Shown here piece after piece: positions 1 to 9,612 of a DNA stretch of 64,000 bases (positions are counted from its first letter, which is position 1; the number at the start of each line of letters is the position of its first letter). Below the pieces are notes generated by a model, which made no database searches, had not been told where the DNA came from, and saw only the letters and a program-made list of their open reading frames with translations. A program made the translations under genes and the position numbers. Where the stretch lies: assembly GCA_030710605.1 (NCBI GenBank), contig CP092877.1, forward strand, positions 5,139,569 through 5,203,568, written 5' to 3'. This DNA comes from Cordylochernes scorpioides. Taxonomy: Eukaryota > Arthropoda > Arachnida > Pseudoscorpiones > Chernetidae.

Positions 1-2341
1 AAATTCACGTACATATCGCTCAGCTAAGCCATTAGTGCTGGGATTGTACGGACTCGTTTTTGTGTGTCTTATACCATTTATTTTTGTAAATTCCTCAAAT
101 TCACTTGAGACAAATTGTCTGCCATTATCGGTTACCAAAAGTTCAGGTAATCCAAATCTGGCAAAGATCTCCCTAAGATGTCCTATGATGGTCCTGCTCG
201 TAATGTCCTTTATGATGACAATCTCCAGCCATTTGGTGTACGCGTCTACAAGGACCATAAACATTCGCCCCATAAAGGGACCTGCTAGATCTAAGTGTAG
301 AGGGTGCCACGGCTTCTCAGGCCAAGTCCACTCTGAAATGGTAGACGGCGGCATACTTGCAGATTCTTGGCAGATTCTACAATCTCTAGCCAACTCTTCA
401 ATGTTCTTATCTACGCCTGGCCACCAAAAATACCGTCTAGCAATCATTTTCATTTTCACCATCCCTAGGTGCATCTCATGTAAATCGTTCAAAATTAAGG
501 ATCTTAATTTCTGGGGAATTACCACTCTTTCACGCCATTGCAGACATCCAAACTCACAACTTAATTCGTCTTTTATCCTATAATAGGAACAAAGTGGATT
601 TTCCTGCGATACCTTTGGAATTTGCCAATTATTTTCCCTAACATTTCTCAACACAATTGATAGTAATTTATCCCGGCGTGTCTCAACTGCAACATCCTGG
701 AATGAGAAGGGGACCTCACTCATTTTCCGAAGGAGAAGCACCTGATCCTCATCCAAAGATTCCGTGGTCTTTGAGACTAAAGGTAATCGTGATAACGCGT
801 CTGCATTGCCATTATCATCAGTTTTTCGAAACTCCACAGTGTATTTAAATGCAGATAATTTTAACGACCACCTCTTAATTATTGATGCAGCACATATGGG
901 GATCGGTTTCTGGGGTGAAAAAATGTGCATTAAAGGTCGGTTGTCTGTGATTAACACAAATTCACGTCCCAATAGATATTGTCGGAATTTCTCACAACCA
1001 AAAATGATGCTTAAGGCTTCTTTTTCTAATTGCGAATACCGCCTTTCCGCTTCAGTTAGCGTTCTTGAAGCAAAGGCTATAGGAGTTTCTTCCTTTCTAT
1101 CGTTCCTGTGACTCAGAACCACTCCTAAACCATAGCTAGAGGCGTCACATGCAAGGACTAGTTCCCTAGTTGCATCATAATGTGCCAGCACCGACTCGTT
1201 AGTTAGCAATGCTTTGCATTTTGCAAATAATATACGGTGTTCGCCAGTCCAGTTCCATTTGGATTTTTTTTAAAGAGGTGATAGAAGGGCGCTAAAATAT
1301 CTGCAATATTTCTTATAAACCTAGAGTAATACATAAGGAGACCTATAAAAGATCTCAATTGAGAAACGTTTGTAGGTTCAGGCGCCTCTACCACCGCTTC
1401 TATTTTACTACTTATGGGATGCAGTCCTTTTTTATCTATTTTAAAACCTAAATATTCAACAGCATTTACTGCGAATTTGCATTTATCCTTGTTTAATCTT
1501 AAACCTTTTTCTTGCAGCCTTTTAAAGACCAATTCCAGCTTTTGCTCGTGATCCCTATGATCCTTTCCGGCTACCAGGATGTCATCGATGTAGCAAGCCA
1601 CTCCCGACATATCTGCAAATAGATTATCCATTTCTCTTTGAAACTTATTTGGTGCTACAGCTACTCCATAGGGTAGCCTTTTAAAGGCAAATAACCCCTT
1701 CGTAGTATTAATGTTCACCACTCTTTTGGCCTCTTCAGATAATCTGACCTGCAAATAAGCTCTGGATAAGTCTAATGACGAAAACACTGTATTTCCAGAC
1801 AATTTTGAAAATATTTCGTCTATTGATGGAAGCGGGTACTTATCCAATTCTATGGCCTTATTTGCGGTGCATCTAAAATCGCCGCAAATTCTAAGGCTTC
1901 CATCTTTCTTCAGTACTGGTACTATAGGTGCGGCCCAGTTTGCATACTCAATAGGTTGTAAAATTCCCTCGTTAACCATACCATCGATTTCATTTTCTAC
2001 TTTTTTCTTCAAAGAAAAAGGCAAACTTCTCGCCTTACAAAATACAGGAGTCGTATTTTTTTTAAATAAAAATCAATATGGACGTTTTTTAAGCAACCTA
2101 ATTCTTTGCTAAATAAATTAGCATACTTATTTATTATAACTTTGATATCGGACTCGCTTACTTGTCTAATGTTCAATAACCTAGAAAAATCAAGATTTAA
2201 ACCTTTTAGCCATTCTCGTCCCAACAAAACTATCGAAATATCTTCATCTACAACTAGCAACCGCAAATCTTGATTTGCCTCCTTCACAAAAACTCTTCTC
2301 TCACCAATAATTTTTATTGGTTTTCCGCAGAAGGACCTCAA
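1..2341 (-). pseudogene. Pol of the Mag-like element: protease end, RT, RNase H, integrase (frameshifted)
   Basis: The first segment, 2341-2009, carries the protease C-terminus (VLLGREWLKGLNL) and the linker to RT. RT lies at 2024-1203 in a third frame, with DGSLRICGDFR, FSSLDLSRAYLQV and the catalytic YIDDILV around 1590. RNase H follows at about 1240-870, where a minus-strand reading gives LACDASSYGLGVVLS and, further on, LITDNRPL. The integrase HHCC finger and catalytic core run from about 580 to the window edge, including HLDLAGPF and VTDNGRQFVSSEF; the third acidic residue is in GLAERYV near base 30. Breaks are visible near 2344, 2020, 1265 and 590. The plus-strand ORFs here are antisense shadows. 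Confidence 0.88.
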
Positions 2342-2343
2342 TC

Positions 2344-3294
2344 TTAAATAAGATGGAGATAATTTATTATCTTTCCAGTATTTTTTTCATAAATTGTTTT
2401 CGGTATCAGTGTGACGGGACTTCCCGTGTCCACCACAAAACACAACTGATACTCGTCAACATGTAGATTTATTTTTGCATCAGTATCACCTTGTACCGAA
2501 TAAATAAATTCGTCCTGCACATATCTGCAGTCTGGCAAGGATTTACCCGTTTTGCACACCCTGCTCAAATGTCCATTTCTCTTGCATTTAAAACAAGATT
2601 TTGTTTTATGTGGACATGCAGGTGCCAGGTGAGAGTTTTTTCCGCCGCATCGGAAACAAATTGTCTCCCTTCTTTGCATACCGGGCCCATGCTGCCATCC
2701 TCTACGAGCTTCATTCTTTCTATTTCCTCCCGGAACAATATCCAACTTAGCCACTAGTCCATCCTGCAGCTCCTTAGCATTTTGTTCAGCTAGCTCAAAC
2801 GAGACTGCTATAGAAAATACCCTGTCCAAGGTGACATCGTCATCCTCCTGTAACAATTTCTTCTGAAGGCTTTCCGATTTTATACCAGCCACAAAACGGT
2901 CTCGTAACATGACCTCCAACATTTCACCAAAAGTACAATCCATAGCCAAATGCCTGAGCTCACGCAGGTATTCCGAGACGGATTCATTCTCTAGTTGTAT
3001 TCTCTTCAAGAACCTGCATCGTTGAGGAATCACCTTCTTTCTTGGAGCTAGATGTAGCTTTATTCTTTGTATTGACCGTTCATAAGGCTGTTCTTTCATT
3101 GTACTCGGGAAAAACAAATCATTGCCCAGCTTCAACATTTCCGAATCCAGAAGAGAAACAAAGATGGGCATTCTTTTTCCTTCTTCCAATGTATTTGCCT
3201 CAAAAGCTGCTTCGAACCTCTGAACGAAAATATCAAAGGATTCTTCTCCTGGCCTAAAGGAACAGAACGGTACAATTATTGGGCATCCAGACAT
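2344..3294 (-). CDS. Gag and start of protease of the Mag-like element
   Basis: This 316-residue ORF begins about 75 bases after the primer site. The first ~190 residues are a K02A2.6-type capsid region. Two zinc knuckles follow: CFRCGGKNSHLAPAC near residue 214, with CX2CX5HX4C spacing, and CFKCKRNGHLSRVC near 233, with CX2CX4HX4C spacing. They would bind genomic RNA. Close to the end is the aspartic protease active site FVVDTGSPVTLIP. The ORF stops just after it, and the rest of the protease reads in another frame from 2341, so a frameshift separates the protease halves. The start is the first ATG after the primer site and gives a complete gag. Identification is by motif and order. Confidence 0.88.
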   Translation of the reverse strand: MSGCPIIVPFCSFRPGEESFDIFVQRFEAAFEANTLEEGKRMPIFVSLLDSEMLKLGNDLFFPSTMKEQPYERSIQRIKLHLAPRKKVIPQRCRFLKRIQLENESVSEYLRELRHLAMDCTFGEMLEVMLRDRFVAGIKSESLQKKLLQEDDDVTLDRVFSIAVSFELAEQNAKELQDGLVAKLDIVPGGNRKNEARRGWQHGPGMQRRETICFRCGGKNSHLAPACPHKTKSCFKCKRNGHLSRVCKTGKSLPDCRYVQDEFIYSVQGDTDAKINLHVDEYQLCFVVDTGSPVTLIPKTIYEKNTGKIINYLHLI

Positions 3295-3370
3295 ACTGTT
3301 GGCTTCTCGTTCGCTTTATATTTCTGTTTTCCTCCACCTGTGAAAGAGCACTTGAACCGGTTCTCACACA

Positions 3371-3380
3371 CTCGTCGCCA
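3371..3380 (-). promoter_or_regulatory. Primer binding site, tRNA-Ser type
   Basis: On the minus strand the bases TGGCGACGAG follow the LTR end after two bases. They match the complement of the 3' end of metazoan tRNA-Ser(GCT) including CCA. Mag/SURL-type gypsy elements are known to use tRNA-Ser. Confidence 0.75.
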
Positions 3381-3382
3381 GT

Positions 3383-3551
3383 TGTTGTATCGCCTCCCAG
3401 TAGTAGTCACGACAACGCAGCCTATATTTACTGGTCAATCTCTCTTTTATTGCACCGTTAATGTTCTATATATACAAATATATATTTACATATTAATAAT
3501 AAAAAAACATGAAAAATACATACAGATATTTAACAATTTACATACACAACA
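3383..3551 (-). repeat. 5' LTR of the Mag-like element
   Basis: This 169-bp LTR has perfect 6-bp terminal inverted repeats, TGTTGT and ACAACA. In element orientation it holds a TATATATA box and an AATAAA signal upstream of the primer site. The boundaries are inferred from the terminal repeats and from the primer site two bases away, because the partner LTR is outside the window. Confidence 0.7.
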
Positions 3552-3776
3552 AAAGTAATGAATTAAAAAATTTAGAAATTGGTGGAAAATAAGGTAAAAA
3601 TTGATATATTGTAGTTGAAAATAATTGAAATTGAATTAAAATGAAATAAAAAATAAAAAATTCAATTTTAAAATGATTAAGATGACACTAAACACAAAAT
3701 TTATAGGAAATAAAGTTGTGAACTTGAAGAGAAAGTTATGTAGGTTTTTGAAAACTTACAGTTAATTGATGATTGT

Positions 3777-4142
3777 TCAGTCAGGAGACTTGGTTCGTGT
3801 TGTCGTTCTGCTAACGTGTAAGGCGCTCCATGTAGGGATTTTGGAAACTTGTATTTTCTGTAAAGTTGATTGCGGCTTGTTACCTTGAGCATTGTCTCGA
3901 TGCCAGGCCGAAGGTGGGGAACTTCTCACTAGGTTTGCGCAACTCCGCTCCTCGGTTTCCATGTCTTGCGGGATTTTCGGCTGTGTCGTTGGGGCTCTCA
4001 GCTTGCTCCTGGCATTGGCGAACTGTGTTAGCGGGTCTGCGGAGGCCCCTAGGGGCGGCGTTTCCTCCACCTCAAATATTGTCTCTTGTTGGGGTAGCAA
4101 TTGCTCGGTTGTATCGTTGGAATGGCGGGCTTGTTCCTCCAT
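3777..4142 (-). pseudogene. Gag N-terminal fragment of the gypsy relic
   Basis: This 121-residue ORF starts MEEQARHSNDTTEQLLPQQE, then has an acidic, proline-rich stretch and EETPPLGASADPLTQFANA. Its position just downstream of an LTR-like repeat, and its loose similarity to the G2 gag opening (MEDEQ, later EASPLAGILLQLA), make a truncated gypsy gag the best call. No zinc knuckle or protease follows; coding potential ends near 3740 in AT-rich DNA. Overlapping plus-strand ORFs are GC-rich shadows. Confidence 0.45.
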
Positions 4143-4214
4143 CTTTGCTCTTTCTGGCTTCTATCTGGACAGTTTTCTTTCCTTCTTCCTTGTGATCATC
4201 CTGTTGTTGTGGTT

Positions 4215-4965
4215 ATCCTGTCGACTCTCGCTGTGCTGTAATATCCTGAAGGTATCTCGCTTTACTGTGGTAACCGAGAGGGTCAAACCTGCAGTAACCG
4301 AGAGGGACAGTCAGGGTGTGGAGAGTTTTAAAATACCTCTCTGCACCTTGGAAGGCCTTTAACAGTTCTCACAGAAAACATGCAGTCGTGGTCGAGGCAG
4401 AGTGGAAGACTTGGGAATATCCACACAAAAACGAAGGGCCACATTTGTACTAGGAAATCTCCGTGAAAAGATAAAAGTCGAGCTAGGAGCGAAAGATGGA
4501 GATGTTTAAGAACAAGTCTCTTACTGATCTACATGGTCGAGCATCAGAAGATTAAAGAACGAGGGCTCCCGCGTACTGTGAAGTGACTGTGTTTTTGGCT
4601 AGCGCGGAGGTCTTATATATTTTTGCCGATAGAAAGTATTGCGTTTCAGCGGATGCAACAACGGCGTGGATCGGAGAGATGTCATTGTATGATCTTAACG
4701 ATTTCCTGGAAACGCCCTGACATTTCTACACCTTTTAAGCCTTAATTTTAGACGTTGTTGGACTTCTATCTCAATCTCTTGTTTTAGCTAAAGTTTTAAT
4801 CTCTTACAGAGTTTCATTTATTTATCGTCAGTTTGTACAAAGTACATTACATATGATGATGTGATGACACTTGTCAATCATGTATATAATTATTTACAGA
4901 AGTATTTATTGTACAACATGAAATTGTTGTTATATTATGAGGCTGTTGGTTTAAATTACCATATA
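4215..4965 (-). repeat. Dispersed LTR-like repeat, copy 1 (copy 2 at 49930-50680)
   Basis: Both copies share the same order of blocks: GTCGACTCTCGCT and CCGAGAGG motifs, ACCTCTCTGCACCTTGG, a GTCGTGGTCGAGGCAGAGTGG block, a TATATAT box, and GTACAAAGTACATTACATATGA. The same orientation and internal promoter-like TATA favour an LTR. The far end is AT-rich and blurred. Confidence 0.6.
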
Positions 4966-5274
4966 TATATATAACGCCTTTTTATAATATTTACATAACA
5001 ATCAAAAATCTAAAAGATTATATAGACAGAAAATTTGCGACGTCACTATCACTATATTTTATATCCAACATTGGGGTGAATACACCTTGTTAAGGGAAAT
5101 TCAGTTGTCACACACAAATAGAGGTTTCAAAATATATAGTTTTTGTTCTCTCGATATTGATTTTCAATTAGCATAAAAATTTATGTACTAACATTTTGCT
5201 AGTAGTTTTTAAAAAAACATTTATTGTTAGTCCCAATATTTCAAGAATACTATATAACGTAGAACTTCATATAA
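4966..5274. other. AT-rich stretch, nothing recognised
   Basis: About 300 bases of AT-rich sequence between the LTR relic and the first TRIM-like element. No coding, RNA or repeat signal was seen. Confidence 0.6.
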
Positions 5275-5278
5275 ATAC

Positions 5279-5455
5279 TGCCACGTGGAAAATTAGGGAA
5301 GACCAACTTCGGGATGAGACAACAATTTATTTCAGGCAAGAACAAACTATGAGTGATAAACAAAAGATAAGCAAAAGAGGGAAGTGTACAGAGTATAGCA
5401 AAATATAAACATAAAAATAATACTATGCTAATAAAATAATGAATACTTTGTTACG
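5279..5455 (-). repeat. LTR (3') of TRIM-like element A
   Basis: Nearly identical to 5787-5964; both begin TGCCACGT and contain AATTAGGGAAGACC. The outer end reads GTTACG instead of GTTACA, a mutation in the terminus. Confidence 0.8.
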
Positions 5456-5786
5456 TAGCTCCTTCCCTATGGGAGCTGTGACCCACAGCTAGCAATTATT
5501 GAAGTTACTGACATGGATCTGACGTGCTTCTGCCAAGGATTCCATCGAAATTTTGGAACTTTGTCCCTAGTACCTTTGCGTCCTTTTTCTTGCGGCGTGA
5601 AGAGCGTCTTTGTCGTCGTATCGTCCATAGGGACATCGGCATTTCGGAGGGAAGTATTTGCTTTGACACGTCCGTGGAATCCCGGAGCCAGTCTCCGAAA
5701 ATTTAGATCACAGCACCCATGGCCTATAGGTCTTTTCGGCGATCTTCAGTGTGTCTTCCCTAATTTATTCAGCATCTCCACAAAAA

Positions 5787-5964
5787 TGCCACGTTGAAAA
5801 TTAGGGAAGACCGACTTCGGGATGAGACAACAATTTATTTCAGGCAAGAACAAACTATAAGTGATAAACAAAATATAAGCAAAAGAGGGAAGTGTTGAGA
5901 TTATAGCAAAATATAAACCTAAAAAATAATACTCTGCTAATAAAATAATAAATATTTTGTTACA
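5787..5964 (-). repeat. LTR (5') of TRIM-like element A
   Basis: Partner of 5279-5455, ending in GTTACA, followed by the ATAC target duplication. Confidence 0.8.
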
Positions 5965-6034
5965 ATACTTTCGATTGATGATTCGCATATGCGAAAGAAC
6001 CTGAAAACATTTTATATGCGCATGTAATTTATAT

Positions 6035-6753
6035 TGTCGCGTTTAAAAATAGACGCGAGGAGAGATAAACACGAACGGATTTTATTCTTTTTAACGGTCT
6101 ACCTTAAAATAGTATTTACGCGCATTTATATAGCTATGCCAGGATTCAAAACTATGCAAATCAATACAATCAAAAATAAGTAAAAATATTAACCACGTTA
6201 CATTGCTCTCTCCCCCAAAAGGACAGAGTCCCCGCTGTCAGACAATGTTATCCTCGGTCGGCTTGTTGTTCGTCAGGGTCAGGGTGAACAATATCCTTTA
6301 GTAGACGGAGATTGCCTCTCTGCAGACTTTGATGTCATCTCATCAGACGGCGATCATATCTCCGCAGACGGCGTTCTCATCTCTGCACACTGCGATTACA
6401 TCCCGGAAGAAGGCGTTCCCATCTCTGCCGACGGCGTTTCCATCTCCGCAGAAGACCTTCCGATCTCCGCAGACGGCGATTCACTACAGATCGCGATTCT
6501 CTGAAGACGGAAATTTCTGGAAACGGCAATTGTTCAGACGACGGTCTCAACTCCGCAGAAGACGGTCTCACCTTCGCAGAGAGAGAGAGAGAGACCAAAA
6601 GGTTGATCCAGGCCTTGTGCGCGAAGGCCTCCTCCCATCAAGTCATCCGTGAGAGTATCGGTCCTCGGAATCTCCACCACTTGTAGTGTTGAAAAATAGA
6701 CGCTATGCAAATCAATAGAATCAAAATTATGTAAATAAATTAACTACGTTACA
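6035..6753 (-). mobile_element. Small non-autonomous LTR element (TRIM-like), copy B
   Basis: A 168-bp LTR (6035-6202, TGTCGCG...CGTTACA) and an internally deleted partner (6687-6753) flank about 480 bp. On the minus strand a purine tract, GGGGGAGAGAGCAA, abuts the left LTR. Possible target duplication ATAT lies on both sides, but in AT-rich sequence. The core holds a 21-bp minisatellite and no retroelement enzyme. Confidence 0.72.
6335..6487. repeat. 21-bp minisatellite inside TRIM-like element B
   Basis: About seven diverged 21-bp units built on TCCGCAGACGGCG. The plus frame reads as 7-residue repeats such as PQTAFSS and LPTAFPS; the period being a multiple of three keeps short ORFs open on both strands. 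There is no sign of a real protein. Confidence 0.75.
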
Positions 6754-6760
6754 ATATATA

Positions 6761-7520
6761 TCTAATATTTCTGTCGACTCTATAATATTTTACTTTTTTC
6801 GGGATTGGTTGGTTGGTTGTTTGGATTGGTTGTTGTAAGACCCTGTTGACTTACTATAATTTAGCCGTTCGGATTGATTGGATTGGTTGTTTGGATAGGT
6901 TGTTGTAAGACCCTGTTGACTTACTTGAGGTGGTTGACGTGGGGGTGATTGTTGGCGCAGTCGTTTGGCTGAAATGGTAGATTTTATCACAGGGGAAAAT
7001 AACGAGAAGGACACAAAAAATGGGATTGAAATATAGGACAAGGCGATCTAGGGAGAGAAGGGCTTTTGACTAATGGTTTGGCTATTCACATGCTGAAGAT
7101 AGAGTTACCTTTGGTGATGAGAAGGGCTTAAGCGTACTGCTTTTGGTGGTGTCGAGCTCCCAACTAACAAACTTGAGTCGAGATTTAACTCGTTAACTCT
7201 CTAGTGCTCTCATTGGTGGAAATCGTCTCGTGGCGACTGTCGGTTGGCTGTTAGCTATTCCTACTGGACTCTGATTGGATATTGTTGCTTCTATTGTTCG
7301 TCTCATGATTCCCAGGGACCCGGAAGAAGAAGGTCTTTGAACTTAGTTTTTATTAGTTCCTGGGTAATAACTTTTGCTTCCTGGATAATGAAAACCTGGT
7401 AATAGATTCTCTGCTGGCTTCTCTCCCAGTTCGCTACGCCTAGCTTTTATTAAAACCTTTTGGATCATACATTGCATATATTGTGGTGGGGTTATATCTT
7501 GTTATATACAAATTATGACA
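6761..7520 (-). repeat. 3' LTR of gypsy G2
   Basis: About 760 bp, matching 14043-14784 closely. In element orientation it begins TGTCATAATTTG and has an AATAAAAG signal near its start. The other end, near TCTAATATT, is fixed only by comparison of the two LTRs. Confidence 0.85.
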
Positions 7521-7719
7521 GATGCGCCCCCTACATGTGAAGAATTCAAAAAGGGGTAGCCTTAAGTGAATTCTGTAAGGGAAAAATAATTTTGTGGGGA
7601 AAAATTAATTATGGTTACTGGGAGGCTATATACAAGCATTGTTGGTGACATAAAAGATAAAAGAGAATGGTGTTGGTGAGATATTGGTTGAGTATAGGTA
7701 AGAGAAATCAAAATATTTA

Positions 7720-8000
7720 ATTATAAGAAATCAAAGTGAATGCTATGGTGCATTGTTGAGTAAAAAGAAAAAGGTTCCTAAATATTCAGCTAGAGATGGG
7801 GAAACTAAAATCGAGGGAATTTTTCTATTAGGGCTTTTGAGAAATCAAAAATAAAATTTAGTTGTGAGAAATCAAAGTGAATGCGCTTTGTAGCATTGTT
7901 GAGTGAAAAAAAAAAGAAAAAGGTGCCTAAATAATTCAGCTCGAGATGGGGAAACTAAAATCGAGGGAATTTTTCTATTTTGGGCTTTTGGAAATCAAAA
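7720..8000 (-). repeat. 150-bp tandem repeats in the G2 3' noncoding region
   Basis: Two units with a 150-bp period: GAAACTAAAATCGAGGGAAT begins at 7801 and again at 7951, and GAGAAATCAAAGTGAATGC also recurs. G3 has a related array of the same period at the same place in its 3' region. Confidence 0.75.
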
Positions 8001-8438
8001 ATAAAAATAAAAATATAGAAAATTAAAAGAAACCCAGTGAGTTTTCGTTGAGAAAAATTTGTTTAGTGGTTGAGAAAGTAATTGGTTTATAAACAAATTA
8101 AAAAAAGAAGTTGTTATATAAATGGTAAATATTTGATTAAGCATTTTGATTTCAAAGATTAAAAAAAAATGAATGGGGTAAGAAAACACAATGTACATAG
8201 AGAGGTTCGCAGGATCTCTAATGATAAAAGTTACATGCCAAAATCTATGTCATGCGGCGCAATCAGCCTTTTTATTGCTTCGTAGATTTTTTGTCCCTGT
8301 ACGACTCGTGGGTGAACATATGATCCTTTCCAAAAGTACGCTTACATTGTGTTTACAGGAGACACGGGAATCTCGCTAACCTTAAGTGTGTATTTGTATT
8401 GGTTGTGGTGTGTTTGGGGTTGTATTGTCTTCATGATC

Positions 8439-8661
8439 TCAAGGCCGAGTGTATTATGTTAATTTGTCCCGAGCCTTGATGCGTTCTAGGGATTTTTATG
8501 CATTTCCCTAGGGCACTTAAGATATGCTCGCCCGATATCCACTTCGTTATCGGGAAGTCGTAACCGGAATCGGATCTTTGAATACAGGGTTCGAGGAAAG
8601 TCCTCGACCCTTCTAAAGTGGTTGTTTCTTCCTTTCGGAAGAAACGTAAGCTCGAAAGCTT
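8439..8661 (-). other. Cluster of six consecutive stem-loops in the G2 3' region
   Basis: Inverted repeats follow one another: 8439-8445/8473-8479; CTAGGGA 8486-8492/8505-8511; CCCGATA 8531-8537/8548-8554; 8587-8610 (ten base pairs, GGG+TCGAGGA); GTTTCTTCC 8624-8632/8637-8645; AAGCT 8648-8652/8657-8661. In the element's RNA they would form a string of hairpins. No ORF covers them. The function may be packaging, export or stability, but nothing in the sequence decides which. Confidence 0.7.
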
Positions 8662-9243
8662 TGCTACCTACATTTTTTTCTTATCCTATCCTTTAAGTGG
8701 TAATGTGCGTGTTTTGTTCGTATTTGACCTTGAGATCTGAAATTTGTGTATTGGTCGTGAGTGTTGTGTGCTTGTTTTATGTGGGTGTGGCGTGTAATAT
8801 TGTTTAGAAATGTTAGTAAAAGAATCGAATTTGGTTGGCAATTCATTTGGATTGCGTTCTGAGAATTAAATTTGTTTATCAATATAATATTAACATGATG
8901 ACAATAATATAATTAAATGTGTTTTTGTAAGAATCGGGATGTGAACTCGTTTTGAAATGGATCCAATCTGGTGACCGTTAAAATGGTGGACGTGGGGGAA
9001 CACGGTGACCTCGATCGAATTGCCGGACATGCGAGGCCCTTCGGGGAGATTTCTAAATCTGTCCAACTTGAACGAAACTGCAATTTGATGACATGTAGAT
9101 GGCGGCATCTTTGTGTCGCGGGGGAGAAAATGACCTCCATCTTACTTCCGTCCTACTAATTGATCCAGGGGGTGTCAGCGCCAGCGGGATGCTTTTTATT
9201 TAATTTGGTTCTGACCCCCTGATCCGCTGAAAGTTTTCTTCTA

Positions 9244-9516
9244 TTATCTAAGAGTTAGAAATTCAAAAATTGCACTGCCTATATGGAAGATGGCTTTTAG
9301 GATATCCAATATAAGTGCGACAAATGTGTAAACGGAACTTCCTATATGGAAGACCGCTTCCTGTAACTTGTACAGTTTTTGGGGCTGTTGGGTATATAGT
9401 CCAAGGTAGATTACTATGGTAAATGGGGCGAGTTTATAGGGCATAATTAGAAGACAGATAAAAAATATTAAGTGAAAAATGGGAAATTGGCACATTTTCT
9501 CCCATGTCTTCTCCAC
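9244..9516 (-). CDS. Small hydrophobic ORF after pol in gypsy G2 (ORF3)
   Basis: This 90-residue ORF starts MEKTWEKMCQFPIFHLIFFI and lies 97 bases after pol. It has a likely membrane segment at residues 11-35 and a second hydrophobic stretch after FHIGSSVYTFVALIL. The G3 element carries a related sequence at the C-terminus of its pol ORF (MGQYPIFHLIFILCLLVLPY, then LQEVVFNLGQAV against LQEAVFHIGSSV here). Conservation in two diverged elements implies a translated accessory membrane peptide. It is too short for a retroviral envelope and shows no known domain. Function unknown. Confidence 0.6.
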   Translation of the reverse strand: MEKTWEKMCQFPIFHLIFFICLLIMPYKLAPFTIVIYLGLYTQQPQKLYKLQEAVFHIGSSVYTFVALILDILKAIFHIGSAIFEFLTLR

Positions 9517-9612
9517 GAGTTGGGTTTTTTGGGTATCGTGTTGTACTTCTATTGGTTGTGGCGACTTGGAATTGGATGTACCTGTGGATGGGCGATGTCG
9601 CGTTCTTTGTTA

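Larger units (their letters stand above)
1..3551 (-). mobile_element. Ty3/gypsy LTR retrotransposon, Mag/K02A2.6-like, truncated by window edge
   Basis: Read on the minus strand, the order is short LTR, tRNA-Ser primer site, gag with two zinc knuckles, protease, reverse transcriptase, RNase H and integrase, which is the Ty3/gypsy order. The gag opening (PGEESFDIFVQRFEAAFEAN) resembles K02A2.6/Mag elements. The integrase C-terminus and 3' LTR lie left of base 1. Pol has several frame breaks, so this copy is not autonomous. Confidence 0.93.
3777..4965 (-). mobile_element. Relic of a second gypsy family: LTR plus gag start
   Basis: The segment at about 4215-4965 matches about 49930-50680 in the same orientation over roughly 700 bp, with scattered differences. 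A gag-like ORF follows it on the minus strand. The LTR-to-gag order, and the GTCGACAGG motifs shared with the leaders of G2 and G3, suggest a 5' LTR and leader of a related gypsy family. Pol is absent. Exact LTR ends are not determined. Confidence 0.6.
5279..5964 (-). mobile_element. Small non-autonomous LTR element (TRIM-like), copy A
   Basis: Direct repeats of about 177 bp (5279-5455 and 5787-5964) flank a 331-bp core without a retroelement ORF. The termini are TG...CA type, and the 4-bp target duplication ATAC lies at 5275-5278 and 5965-5968. On the minus strand a purine-rich AGGGAAGGAG sits next to the left LTR, as a polypurine tract would. Size and content fit a terminal-repeat retrotransposon in miniature. 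Which autonomous partner moved it is unknown. Confidence 0.8.

Noticed and set aside
35-1111. Plus-strand ORFs of 182, 63 and 115 codons
   Set aside because: They are antisense to integrase and RNase H of the Mag-like element.
3866-4362. Plus-strand hydrophobic ORFs that look like secreted or membrane proteins
   Set aside because: They lie antisense to a gag fragment and over an LTR-like repeat whose second copy does not keep the frame.
6328-6350. CTGATGAGATG on the minus strand as a hammerhead core
   Set aside because: No GAAA box or pairing stems follow.
6377-6598. Arg-rich minus-strand ORF
   Set aside because: A by-product of the 21-bp minisatellite, which keeps all frames open.
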